Shown: piece after piece, positions 1 to 8,136 of the stretch | Layout of the letters: each line of letters starts with the position of its first letter | Numbering within the stretch: position 1 is the stretch's first letter | Source of the DNA: Benthortus sp964440495 | GTDB taxonomy: Archaea > Thermoproteota > Nitrososphaeria_A > Caldarchaeales > Wolframiiraptoraceae | Assembly (NCBI GenBank): GCA_964440495.1 | Contig: CAYTSD010000011.1 | Coordinates: 1 to 41,895, forward strand | Direction of reading: 5' to 3' | DNA length: 41,895 nucleotides | Notes under the pieces: generated by a model | The model's input: the letters and a program-made list of their open reading frames with translations, nothing else | Databases searched by the model: none | What the model was told of the DNA's origin: nothing | Position numbers and translations under genes: made by a program

Positions 1-1283
1 ACAAACACCTAGACCACGCGAAGATATTGATGCTGAGCCACCACGACTACTTCGCCCTCTGTCCGCCGAGCTCCGAGTGGTGGGTTGTAACGAAGCAGGA
101 GCCGGTCAACGCTAGGAGCTTCAAACGTCTCATGAATAAGCCTGAGATAGCTCAAGCCAAGCGGAGGGGGATGAAGATAATTGCGGGAGGCCCAGCGGCA
201 TGGCACTGGCTCTACAAGCTTGACTACTGGATGAAGTGGGGTGTCGACACAGTTGTTGACGGAGAGGGGGAGCGAATAGTCCTCGACCTGGTGGAGAAGG
301 TCTACTCAGGTGAGCCTCTCCCAAGATACGTCTTCGTCGGGCCCAGAGACGTTCCAACAATAGAGGAGATACCTGACATAAAGCATGCAAGCATCAACGG
401 CTTGATTGAGATTATGAGGGGGTGCCCACGTGGATGTAAGTTCTGCTCGGTCACGCTTAGACCCCTCCGACATATCCCGCTTGAAAAGATTGAGAGGGAG
501 ATTCAGGTGAACGTGAAGGAGGGCGTTAAGACAGGGCTCCTTCACTCGGAGGACGTCCTCCTCTACGGTGGAAAGGGGATAACCCTGAACCCAGACGCGC
601 TCATCAAGCTCCACAAGCTGGCGAAACGATACTGGAAGTCGATTGCATGGAGTCATGCGAGCCTCGCGGCGATAAAGAACGCTGAGGACGAGTATAGGCT
701 CATCTCGAGGATTAGGGAGATTGTCTGCGGCGAAGGACAGGACTACTGGGGGGTCGAGGTCGGAATCGAGACCGGGTCCGTGAAGCTTGCGAAGAAGATT
801 ATGCCGACGAAGTCCGCCCCCTATCCGATTGAGATGTGGCCTGAAATCGTGGAAGACGCCTTCAAAATAATGCATGAGAACAACATAGTTCCCGCTGCAA
901 CCCTGATTCTAGGTCTTCCCGAGGAGACTCAGGACGACCTAGCCGCAACCCTTGAACTCCTAGACAGGCTTAAGCCCTATCGAAGCCTGATAGTCCCAAT
1001 GTTCTTCGTCCCCATGGGTGTTCTCAAGAGCAAGGACTGGTTTACGACGGTTAGGATAACCGATGAGCATATCGAGGTTATGCGGAAGTGTTTCTGGCAC
1101 TCGGTGAAGTGGGCTGAAGACATAATGAACAGGTTCTATCTGAAGGGCTTCTACAACTATCCCGTGAGGCTACTCCTGAAGCTCTTCCTCTCCTATGTGA
1201 GGAGAAAGGAGAGGATTGTCGAGGAGAAGGTTGGGATTCGGAAGGTTGAGGCTGAGGCCGTGGCTCAGAAGGCGTTGAGATAG
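1..1283 (+). CDS. B12-binding-type radical SAM protein, 5' end outside window
   Basis: The reading frame is open to the left edge (first full codon at base 3), so the TTG/ATG at 27-32 are probably internal and the N-terminus is missing. The radical SAM motif RGCPRGCKFCSV (CX3CX2C) lies near base 415-450. Upstream, the stretch around IIAGGPAAW and VDGEGE resembles the end of a cobalamin-binding domain as in other B12 radical SAM enzymes. Further on, GVEVGIETGS and LILGLPEET are typical radical SAM barrel motifs. The C-terminus (YLKGFYNYPVRLLLKLFLS) is basic and amphipathic. In archaea this architecture includes the GDGT ring synthases GrsA/GrsB, which cyclise tetraether lipid chains. That assignment is inference from overall appearance; another B12-dependent methylase-like role is possible. 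The 3' end overlaps the convergent glutamine-synthetase-like gene by 19 nt. Confidence 0.8.
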   Translation, partial: KHLDHAKILMLSHHDYFALCPPSSEWWVVTKQEPVNARSFKRLMNKPEIAQAKRRGMKIIAGGPAAWHWLYKLDYWMKWGVDTVVDGEGERIVLDLVEKVYSGEPLPRYVFVGPRDVPTIEEIPDIKHASINGLIEIMRGCPRGCKFCSVTLRPLRHIPLEKIEREIQVNVKEGVKTGLLHSEDVLLYGGKGITLNPDALIKLHKLAKRYWKSIAWSHASLAAIKNAEDEYRLISRIREIVCGEGQDYWGVEVGIETGSVKLAKKIMPTKSAPYPIEMWPEIVEDAFKIMHENNIVPAATLILGLPEETQDDLAATLELLDRLKPYRSLIVPMFFVPMGVLKSKDWFTTVRITDEHIEVMRKCFWHSVKWAEDIMNRFYLKGFYNYPVRLLLKLFLSYVRRKERIVEEKVGIRKVEAEAVAQKALR

Positions 1284-2632
1284 CTTCTAATCTCCCACGG
1301 GCTCACATACTTGTCGTAGGCGTCGCACTCAGCCATCTTCACCTTGATGAACTCCTCTACGAGCTCCTCTCCGAGAGCCTCCCTCAGATACTTATCCTCC
1401 CTCAGGTAGCCGAGGGCTTCGCGAAGAGTTCTCGGAAGGAAGCTCACACCCCTCCTCTCCATCTCCTCTGGAGAGAGCTTGTAGGCGTCGACGTTTACAG
1501 GCTCACCCGGGTCTAGGCTTCTCCTAATGCCGTCTACTCCCGCTGCGAGGGTTGCGGCTATGGCTAGGTAGGGGTTTGCGGTGGCGTCGGGAACCCTGAA
1601 CTCGATTCTCTTAGCCTTCTCCTCGCCCTCAACCCTAGAGGTTGGAACCCTAATAGCGGCTGAGCGGTTGTTGTAGCCGTAGCAGGTTGCCGAGGGAGCC
1701 CACGAGCCTGGGATAAGCCTCTTGTAGGAGTTAACGGTTGGAGCGACGATAGCTGTAAGCGGCTTGATATGCTTGAGGACGCCTGCTATGAAGGAGTAGG
1801 CGAGCTTGCTTAGCCCTAGCCCACGTGGGTCGCCTGGCTCATAGAAGAGAGGCTTCCCAGAGTCGGCGTCGACCGCGCTTATATGGAGATGCATCCCGCT
1901 CCCAGCGTGCCAGTCGAAGGGCTTAGGCATGAAGGTGGCCGCCAACCCTCTCTTAGCCGCAACCCCTCTAGCTACATCTCTCAGGACAACCATGTCGTCG
2001 GCTGCGCGGAGGGGGCTTCTATGACCCATATTCACCTCAAGCTGCCCAGGCCCATACTCCTTTATCAGCCTGACAATCTTTATCCCAGCCGCCTTCAACC
2101 CCTCCATGACTTCCTGGGCTATCTCGCCTAGGGTCTCGTAGCCGACGGTTGAGAAGCATCGCTCCCAGTCAGCTGGCTCAACCACCTCGGCTGAGGGGTG
2201 CTTGAGGATGTAGAACTCCGTCTCAGCAGCGGCCTGGAACCTTATCCCAAGCTCCTTCTCCCACTTCTCGGCGAGTCTTCTGAGGAGGCTTCGTGTGCAG
2301 AAGCTCCACTCCCCTCCATCCCTGAGCCTCAGGTCGCACATAGCTCTACCCACTCCAGGTGCGTGGGGTACCGGGGAGAAGGTCTCCAAGTCTGGGACGA
2401 GGTAAACGTCCTCGGACTCGGGCCCGAACCTCGGCTCGGCTATAAGTGTGTCGAGGGCTGTGAAGGACTGCATGGCCATGGTGAGCCCTATCCCGTCTCT
2501 GAGATGTGTTTCAAGAGAGTCTATGTAGGATGCCTTCGCCCTTAGGATTCCGTCCAAGCCCACATACACGAATTTAACAATCTTTATCCCATGCCTCTTG
2601 GCCTCAGATACAACATCCTCAATATTTCTCAT
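1265..2632 (-). CDS. Glutamine synthetase-like ligase (possible gamma-glutamyl-amide synthetase)
   Basis: 455 residues with the full glutamine synthetase fold. Metal/ATP-site residues are visible: ETE (137-139), GQLEVN (E199), HLH (248-250), NRS (322-324) and RIEFR (342-346). The N-terminal segment has D27 in LDGILRAK, the D-x-G-x-x-R-x-K pattern common in PuuA-type gamma-glutamyl-polyamine ligases. In authentic GS the flap after NSYKRLVPG reads YEAP, and its Glu helps deprotonate ammonium. Here the loop reads SWAP (W311), so that Glu is absent. I infer an amine rather than ammonia as acceptor, or a diverged GS. No Tyr adenylylation motif is evident. The gene immediately downstream on the same strand is gamma-glutamyltransferase, which fits gamma-glutamyl metabolism. 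The alternative is a housekeeping glnA with an unusual flap. Confidence 0.85.
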   Translation of the reverse strand: MRNIEDVVSEAKRHGIKIVKFVYVGLDGILRAKASYIDSLETHLRDGIGLTMAMQSFTALDTLIAEPRFGPESEDVYLVPDLETFSPVPHAPGVGRAMCDLRLRDGGEWSFCTRSLLRRLAEKWEKELGIRFQAAAETEFYILKHPSAEVVEPADWERCFSTVGYETLGEIAQEVMEGLKAAGIKIVRLIKEYGPGQLEVNMGHRSPLRAADDMVVLRDVARGVAAKRGLAATFMPKPFDWHAGSGMHLHISAVDADSGKPLFYEPGDPRGLGLSKLAYSFIAGVLKHIKPLTAIVAPTVNSYKRLIPGSWAPSATCYGYNNRSAAIRVPTSRVEGEEKAKRIEFRVPDATANPYLAIAATLAAGVDGIRRSLDPGEPVNVDAYKLSPEEMERRGVSFLPRTLREALGYLREDKYLREALGEELVEEFIKVKMAECDAYDKYVSPWEIRSYLNAF

Positions 2633-2662
2633 GCCTTCTAGGCAGACTCAGGTTAGATTAAT

Positions 2663-4249
2663 TCATTTTGCGGCCAGGGCTCCAGGCTGCTTCCTAGGGT
2701 CTGAGACCGCTAGAAGCTCTTCACCCTCTCTGAGGACGGTCTGGACTGCGCCGAAGTAGATGTCGGTTCCGGGATGGAGGGAGAGGACGCCTCCACGTCT
2801 AAGCCTGAACCCCCTCCTCCTTAAGATCTCGGAAACCTCCGCTGGTAGGCCCTCCTCATAGAGTAGGATGTCTCCTCTAGGATGGACCCGGGCTCTGGTC
2901 ACAGCCTCCGCAGGCTTAACCCCCCGTAGAAGGATGTCTCCAACCACCTCTACTATCGAGGAGATTATTCGGAGTCCTCCAGAGGCTCCTGTGGCTAGAA
3001 TGGGTTCACCGCCCTCGTCGAGGAGGATTGTCGGAGACATGCTGCTCGCAGGTCTCTTACCTCCCTCAATAGAGTTGAGGTGTCCCTCCCCCAGCTCGAA
3101 GTCATGCATCTCATCGTTCAGTATCACGCCTTCAACGGTCACCCCTGAACCCATGAAGCACTCCAGACTCTCGGTGAGGCTGACCCACATCCCCTCAGAG
3201 TCCACGACTGTGATATGGCTTGTCCCAGACTCCTCCCCTCCCTTAACCGGCTCCCAACCCACACCTTCGACAACCCTCTCAACAACCTCTGAGACATGCT
3301 TCTCGCCGAGAATCTCCTCGACATCCAGCGGGGAGTAGGCTGGGTCGCCTATCCTCTTCTCCCTCTCAGCCAAGGCATGTTGGAGAACATGTGCGAGGAG
3401 GGGCATGTACCTGTCAAGTCCAGGTCTCCCAAGCTCCTCGTAAGCTAGGCCTAGAATCTTTAGCGCCTCCAATACTATGGCTCCGGAGCCTGGGGGAGGC
3501 ATGGAGAACCCCTCGGCCTCAAGGTCTCCGAGAACGAGCTTAGCCTTCACAGGCCTCCTCCACACAGGCCTATACCTCTCCAAGTCCTCGGCCTCCAGAA
3601 GCCCCCCACCCCTGAGAATCTCGTCTGAAATTCTCTCCGCCGCCCAGCCCGAATAGAGCTCCTCGACTCCCTCCCCCATTCTTCTCAGAAGCTTTGCGAG
3701 CCTCAGCTGGGGCACGGCTTCACCCTCTCTAGGCGCCTCACCCTCTCTAAGCCACGTCTCGACGCTCTCCCTAGAGGTGTGGAGCTTCCTCCAAACATTA
3801 TGGATTCCCTTCCTCAGGCACGTGCTCCAGAGCCATGTAGCCCTCCAAGACTCGGCGTAACCTGCGGCCTCCTCTAGAATCCTCCTCCACGGAGTCCGGC
3901 CGAATCTCCGGTGAAGCTCCCAGAGCCCCCTAAGGGTTCCAGGCACGGCCACGGCCTTATGCCCCTCACTTATCTCCCTCTCGCTGTGGTAGAGGCTTGG
4001 CTCAGCCCTTCTCGGAGCAACCTCCCTATAATCGAGGACATGGACCCCGCCGTCATAGACTAGGGCGAATCCCCCTCCACCCACACCATTCCACCCAGGC
4101 TCAGCTACACCCATGACGAGCGAGGCCAGAACAGCTGCGTCGACGGCGTTACCCCCCTCCTTCATCAGCTTGAGGGCGGCATGGGAGGCGGTGGGTGAAT
4201 GTGAGACGGCTGCGATTCTTCCACGAGCTACCAGAGAACCTGAACTCAT
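2663..4249 (-). CDS. ggt: Gamma-glutamyltransferase
   Basis: 528 residues, close to the usual length of the GGT Ntn-hydrolase family, which cleaves gamma-glutamyl amide bonds or transfers the gamma-glutamyl group. Visible family landmarks are the N-terminal AVDAAVLASLVMGVAEP, DYREVAP (R75, gamma-glutamyl carboxylate binding), the autoprocessing/nucleophile Thr in SGTSHITVVD (T343), GSGVTVEGVILNDEM and GKRPASSMSPTI. GASGG corresponds to the oxyanion-region GSPGG of relatives. No clear signal peptide is seen, so it may act in the cytoplasm. It lies 30 nt upstream (in transcription order) of the GS-like gene and may be co-transcribed with it, suggesting the two build and break gamma-glutamyl amides. 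Start ATG at 4247-4249. Confidence 0.9.
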   Translation of the reverse strand: MSSGSLVARGRIAAVSHSPTASHAALKLMKEGGNAVDAAVLASLVMGVAEPGWNGVGGGGFALVYDGGVHVLDYREVAPRRAEPSLYHSEREISEGHKAVAVPGTLRGLWELHRRFGRTPWRRILEEAAGYAESWRATWLWSTCLRKGIHNVWRKLHTSRESVETWLREGEAPREGEAVPQLRLAKLLRRMGEGVEELYSGWAAERISDEILRGGGLLEAEDLERYRPVWRRPVKAKLVLGDLEAEGFSMPPPGSGAIVLEALKILGLAYEELGRPGLDRYMPLLAHVLQHALAEREKRIGDPAYSPLDVEEILGEKHVSEVVERVVEGVGWEPVKGGEESGTSHITVVDSEGMWVSLTESLECFMGSGVTVEGVILNDEMHDFELGEGHLNSIEGGKRPASSMSPTILLDEGGEPILATGASGGLRIISSIVEVVGDILLRGVKPAEAVTRARVHPRGDILLYEEGLPAEVSEILRRRGFRLRRGGVLSLHPGTDIYFGAVQTVLREGEELLAVSDPRKQPGALAAK

Positions 4250-4273
4250 GTTAAGCCACCAAGGGAAGAGGGT

Positions 4274-5208
4274 TCAGCCCAGTCTAACCCACTTCTTCAA
4301 CCCGCTTTCATCGAACTCCAGTAGAAGCCCGCGGAGTATCCCAGCCGTATACTCGGAGCCCGGGTTGAAGACGATTGTTCTACCTATCTTGTCGTAGCCT
4401 GCTGCCTCGTGGATGTGGCCGTGGAGCCCTATGAGGGGCTGATACTCCTCCATGAACCTCCTAATCGACTTACTTCCAACGTTCACCATCTCAGGCTCCC
4501 CGAAGCTGTAGACCGGCCGTAGATTCTTGTCAAGCTTTGGGGCCAAGTCTATCGAGGTTTCATAGGGTGGGACATGGAAGTTACATATCACCTTGCTCCA
4601 ATCTCTATCCACTAGCTTTGTGAGTTTCTTAAGCCTCTTCCACAGCCCCTTCTCACTATCCTCCCTAGGCGTGTCCCATGGAGTTGGGTTAGAGTAGTCG
4701 AAGCTCAGCATAACGTATCCGTCCTTAAGCTCCACAAGCCTCCCGAGAGGATAAATCCCACGACGGCTCCTCTCTATCGGAGGGTCGATGTCGAAGATGT
4801 CGTCATTTCCAGGGGTTAGGAAGACTTGGACATCCGGGGGCACCTGCTCCTCAAGCCTCTCAACCCACTCCCCAATCCTCTCAACTATAACCTTCTTGAA
4901 GAGTCTCTCAACCTTCTCCGGGCTATTCTTAAGCTCTTCAAGCTCCTGCTCCGTGCAGACATGAGGGTAGATCCCCTTATTCAAGAGTTCTAGGCGGATC
5001 TGCTCAAGCTTCCCCCGGTCGTCAGCTCTCATAACGTTTCCACGATATCTGCACTCGTAGCTTCCGTCACGTTTCTCAACTATGGGGACTATGGATTTCC
5101 CGGTGAGGTCTCCTGAGAGGATAAGGACGTCGATGTCATAGAGCTTTGGAACCGAGAGAAATCTACGGAACACCATCTCGCTGTTATGGACGTCTGCGGC
5201 GAAGAAGA
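4274..5208 (-). CDS. Calcineurin-like metallophosphoesterase, 5' end lost in assembly gap
   Basis: The frame continues upstream of the first ATG (5174-5176) to the N-run, encoding FFAADVHNSE before MVFRR. ADVH is the D-x-H metal motif I of calcineurin-like phosphoesterases, so the real start is inside the gap. Later metal motifs are visible: SGDLTG (motif II), TPGNDD (a GNHD variant with Asp in place of His) and LHGHIHEAAG (motif GHxH). It is probably a cytosolic phosphoesterase of unknown substrate. It is followed 24 nt later by ggt on the same strand, so it could belong to that transcription unit, but its sequence gives no link to gamma-glutamyl chemistry. Confidence 0.85.
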
Positions 5209-5308
5209 NNNNNNNNNNNNNNNNNNNNNNNNNNNNNNNNNNNNNNNNNNNNNNNNNNNNNNNNNNNNNNNNNNNNNNNNNNNNNNNNNNNNNNNNNNNN
5301 NNNNNNNN
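5209..5308. other. Assembly gap of exactly 100 N
   Basis: A round 100-base N-run, the usual placeholder for a scaffold gap of unknown size. It removes the start of the metallophosphoesterase. The true distance to the APC permease, and whether another gene lies between them, cannot be known from this sequence. Confidence 0.98.
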
Positions 5309-5313
5309 GGGGG

Positions 5314-7002
5314 TTAGGCGGGCGGTATCTCCTTGAAGATTCTCTCGACGTCGATTCCCCGCTTACGGTTCACGTACCGATAGTAGTAGTAGAGGAGTAT
5401 CGCGAAGAGAAGCCAGCCGATGAACCATGAGGTTGAGACAACGTCTCCGATTATCTGCTGGATTCCCAGGATTAGGAGGGCTAGTGTCCCGACTGTAGCC
5501 GCTCCCCCAACGATGCTCATCACCGGAACTCCCCCAACCTTCCCCGTGTATCCCTGCTGGAAGAGGTCAGGCCTCCTATAGGGTAGGACTGTACAGGCTA
5601 TGGCCGCGAAGAACCATCGAACCGCAACCGCTGTAACAGCGGTTAGGGCATAGAACCATGGGCTGTAGGCCGTCAGGAAAATCATGATGATTCCGCCGAT
5701 TATTGTTACGAGTATGGCCCAGTGCGGTGTGCGGAATCTTGCGTTAACTTCTGCGAGTTTCTCGGGGAAGAATCGGTCGAAGGCTAGGGAGAAGGAGATT
5801 CGTGAGGGAACCATCATGTAGACGGGGATTCCGTTCATCACCCAGAGCGGGACGGCGAGGGTCACGATTACGGCGAGTATCGGCGCCCATCCACCGAAGA
5901 GCGAGGCTATGAAGACAGCCCAAGTCGGTGTCTGAACCGGGTTCAAGGTAAGCTGGCCGGCAGCATCCGCGTTCATCACGTAGTTGTAGGCTGAGAAGAA
6001 TTCACGGAACCCTAGTAGAGTTGGAGCGGAGACGAGTAGATAGTAGAGGAAGACCAGGGATATTGCTCCAACGGTTCCTAGGAAGAAGTTGCGTTTAGGC
6101 CTATCAATCTCACCTGCCATGTAGTTTGCGTACTCAAGCCCCCAGAAGGCGTAGGCGGAGATAACTATGCTCAGGGACAGCGTTATCTCAGGAGACCATG
6201 GGCCAGGCCATCCCCACATGTTTGGGTCTCCTGTAACCGATGCGATGTAGTCCTTCCATCCCGCGGCGTTCGCCACCTTCAGTATCTCGTCGTAGGCTCC
6301 CGCACCGTAGGTCATGTCCCATAGACTCTTTATCTGGTCTGCTCCGAGGGTTGCTGAGTAGATTGCGCCGGCCACGGTTATTATCCCAGCCGCTAACGCC
6401 AGCGCGAAGAGTATGTTGACCGTGTATTTGAAGACCTTTATTCCGAAGAGGCTTAGGATTCCGAAGATTATGACGAAGACTATTCCAAGAATTACCCCAA
6501 AGTTTACGTCAACCGACATCCACTCACCGAGCGCCACCAAGTCTTGAGCATGCGTTGCTAGACCCACCTGTATGAAGGCGCTTCCCCAGAACCATGCTAA
6601 GAAGAAGGCCAGTGCTCCCACAATCCATAGATGGACTCCGAAGACAAGTATCGACTCTATGTATCCGAGAAGTGGATGGAGGGTCCTCGAGATTGCGACG
6701 TAGTCCGACGCTGTTCGAGGTGTAGCCATCGTTAGGAAGATTACCGAGAAGGCTGCGAGGCTCATTATCGTTCCACCGATTATCAATGCTAGAGGTATGT
6801 TGGCTCCTGGAGCCTGGTATCCCTGACCCGCTGTGAAGAGGTAGAATCCGTCGGCGATAACGTAGTTCGCCGCTATAGCCATTACCGAGAGAGCACCTAT
6901 CTCACGGACGAGTCCAGAGGCTTTCCTAACAAATACTACCTCGTCAGACATCCTCAAAGCCGAGGAAACTTTATCTGTTAAAAATTTTAAGTCGGAAACC
7001 AT
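5314..7002 (-). CDS. APC-superfamily amino acid/amine permease (paralogue 1)
   Basis: 562 residues, about 12 hydrophobic segments, consistent with an amino acid-polyamine-organocation transporter in the cytoplasmic membrane. The first segment starts after REIGALSVMAIAANYV. The conserved intracellular stretch TPRTASDYVAISRTLHP corresponds to the APC loop after helix 2, and the middle contains FWGLEYANYMAGEIDRPKR. The tail GIDVERIFKEIPPA closely matches the tail of the second APC permease at 27445-29007, marking them as paralogues. M18 (MSDEVVF) is an alternative start. Substrate unknown. It lies upstream, across the gap, of metallophosphoesterase, ggt and the GS-like ligase on the same strand, so import of an amine or amino acid for gamma-glutamylation is a reasonable but unproven idea. 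Confidence 0.85.
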   Translation of the reverse strand: MVSDLKFLTDKVSSALRMSDEVVFVRKASGLVREIGALSVMAIAANYVIADGFYLFTAGQGYQAPGANIPLALIIGGTIMSLAAFSVIFLTMATPRTASDYVAISRTLHPLLGYIESILVFGVHLWIVGALAFFLAWFWGSAFIQVGLATHAQDLVALGEWMSVDVNFGVILGIVFVIIFGILSLFGIKVFKYTVNILFALALAAGIITVAGAIYSATLGADQIKSLWDMTYGAGAYDEILKVANAAGWKDYIASVTGDPNMWGWPGPWSPEITLSLSIVISAYAFWGLEYANYMAGEIDRPKRNFFLGTVGAISLVFLYYLLVSAPTLLGFREFFSAYNYVMNADAAGQLTLNPVQTPTWAVFIASLFGGWAPILAVIVTLAVPLWVMNGIPVYMMVPSRISFSLAFDRFFPEKLAEVNARFRTPHWAILVTIIGGIIMIFLTAYSPWFYALTAVTAVAVRWFFAAIACTVLPYRRPDLFQQGYTGKVGGVPVMSIVGGAATVGTLALLILGIQQIIGDVVSTSWFIGWLLFAILLYYYYRYVNRKRGIDVERIFKEIPPA

Positions 7003-7081
7003 ACTAATGTTTAATTTATTCGGAGAAAAATACCGAGAAACGTAGCAAAATGTTCAGAACTTATTATAGATGTTTAGGAGG

Positions 7082-7095
7082 CTTTCCGTGGAAAG
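7082..7095. repeat. Short perfect palindrome downstream of lysW
   Basis: CTTTCC-GT-GGAAAG is a 6-bp inverted repeat around a 2-bp centre, 5 bp beyond the lysW stop codon and upstream of the APC permease. The loop is too short for a good hairpin terminator and no T-run follows on the minus strand. It could be an operator-like site or chance. Confidence 0.3.
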
Positions 7096-7099
7096 GGGG

Positions 7100-7276
7100 T
7101 TACTCTCCCCAGTCCTCGGTTATCTCCTCAGCCTCCTTAAGCCTCATGTCTCCCTTCTCATCTATCTCGAGTTCAAGCTGTGCTCCGCATTCCTCATGCT
7201 CGAAGAGTTCACCCGACATCGCGTCGTCAGGTATCTCTATGTCGCCTCCGCAGACAGGGCACTTAAGCGTCGGCAC
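7100..7276 (-). CDS. lysW: LysW amino-group carrier protein
   Basis: A 58-residue protein starting at GTG (7274-7276) with a GAGGTGG ribosome-binding site 5-6 nt upstream. It begins VPTLKCPVCGGDIEIP, carries a zinc-type CPVC pair (C6, C9) and HEEC (H27, C30), is strongly acidic, and ends in EITEDWGE. The C-terminal EDWGE is the signature of LysW, whose terminal glutamate is ligated to the alpha-amino group of alpha-aminoadipate (or glutamate), shielding it during lysine/arginine synthesis. It is the last gene of the lysX-lysY-lysZ-lysW run, 46 nt after lysZ, which supports the assignment. No other copy is seen in the window. Confidence 0.96.
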   Translation of the reverse strand: MPTLKCPVCGGDIEIPDDAMSGELFEHEECGAQLELEIDEKGDMRLKEAEEITEDWGE

Positions 7277-7322
7277 CTAAACCACCTCTTATCCAACCAA
7301 GCGTTACCCTAGAAGCCATATA

Positions 7323-8123
7323 TTAATCCTCCGAAACGATGTGTGTTCCAGCCCCTTTCATAGCTGCGTCTATGGGGTTTTCTATGAGGCCTGAAGAGAT
7401 TATCGCCTCACCTACACCCTCCCTAACAGACCTAACACACATCATCAACTTTCTATTCATCCCAACTCCGATTTTCGGTTGAAGTCTCTCCGCCTCACTG
7501 GGCTTAAGAATCTTCACGAGGTCTCCGTCCACAATCACTCCATCCACATCCGACAAGATTATCAGCTTCTCAGCCTTCACAGCTCCAGCGATTGCGGAGG
7601 CCGCCTGATCAGCGTCAACGTTTAGAAGCTCCATCCTATATCCTAAGGCAACTGGAGCTACTACGACAACATATCCCGTCGAGGTCAGTGTTTCAAGAAG
7701 CTTTGTGTTTACGTCGGTTATCCGTCCAGTGTATCCTCCCTCAATCGCCCTCCTCCTACCCCTCTCATCGACTATGACTATCTTCTCTTTCCGTTTGGCT
7801 CTGAGAAGCGCTCCATCAACGCCGCTTAATCCGACAGCGTTGACGCCGAGGCCATGAATCCTCGCAACAATCTCCTTGTTAAGCTTCCCAGACATCACCA
7901 TATTATACACATCCATCTCTTCGAGTGTTGTCAGCCTGCTTCTGATTCCCTGAGGTGAGACGACAAACTTAGGCTCGATACCCATCATGCGCTCATATCT
8001 GGTTACAATGTCTCCTCCGCCGTGGACGAAGACCACCCCTCGGCCAGCTTTAGAGGAGACATCTCTGAGAATTCCATCCATATTTGATTGAAGGGCTCTC
8101 CCACCAGCCTTAACGACAATCAT
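7323..8123 (-). CDS. lysZ: LysZ, [LysW]-aminoadipate/glutamate kinase
   Basis: 266 residues of the amino-acid kinase family (acetylglutamate kinase-like). It phosphorylates the distal carboxylate of the LysW-bound substrate. Visible features are the N-terminal MIVVKAGGRAL, VFVHGGGDIVTRY for substrate/phosphate binding, ALGYRMELLNVDADQAASAIAGA and LSDVDGVI near the nucleotide site. I place the start at ATG 8121-8123 because it follows a GAGGTGG Shine-Dalgarno sequence and gives the family N-terminus. The longer frame to 8180 would overlap lysY by 44 nt. It sits 13 nt downstream of lysY in the operon. Confidence 0.95.
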   Translation of the reverse strand: MIVVKAGGRALQSNMDGILRDVSSKAGRGVVFVHGGGDIVTRYERMMGIEPKFVVSPQGIRSRLTTLEEMDVYNMVMSGKLNKEIVARIHGLGVNAVGLSGVDGALLRAKRKEKIVIVDERGRRRAIEGGYTGRITDVNTKLLETLTSTGYVVVVAPVALGYRMELLNVDADQAASAIAGAVKAEKLIILSDVDGVIVDGDLVKILKPSEAERLQPKIGVGMNRKLMMCVRSVREGVGEAIISSGLIENPIDAAMKGAGTHIVSED

Positions 8124-8136
8124 TTTTCCACCTCTC

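Noticed and set aside
306..875. 189-residue frame antisense to the radical SAM gene, and similar long antisense frames elsewhere (2868-3338, 13812-14089, 33750-34181, 40131-40574)
   Set aside because: No recognisable motifs, no ribosome-binding sites, and each lies opposite a well-supported gene.
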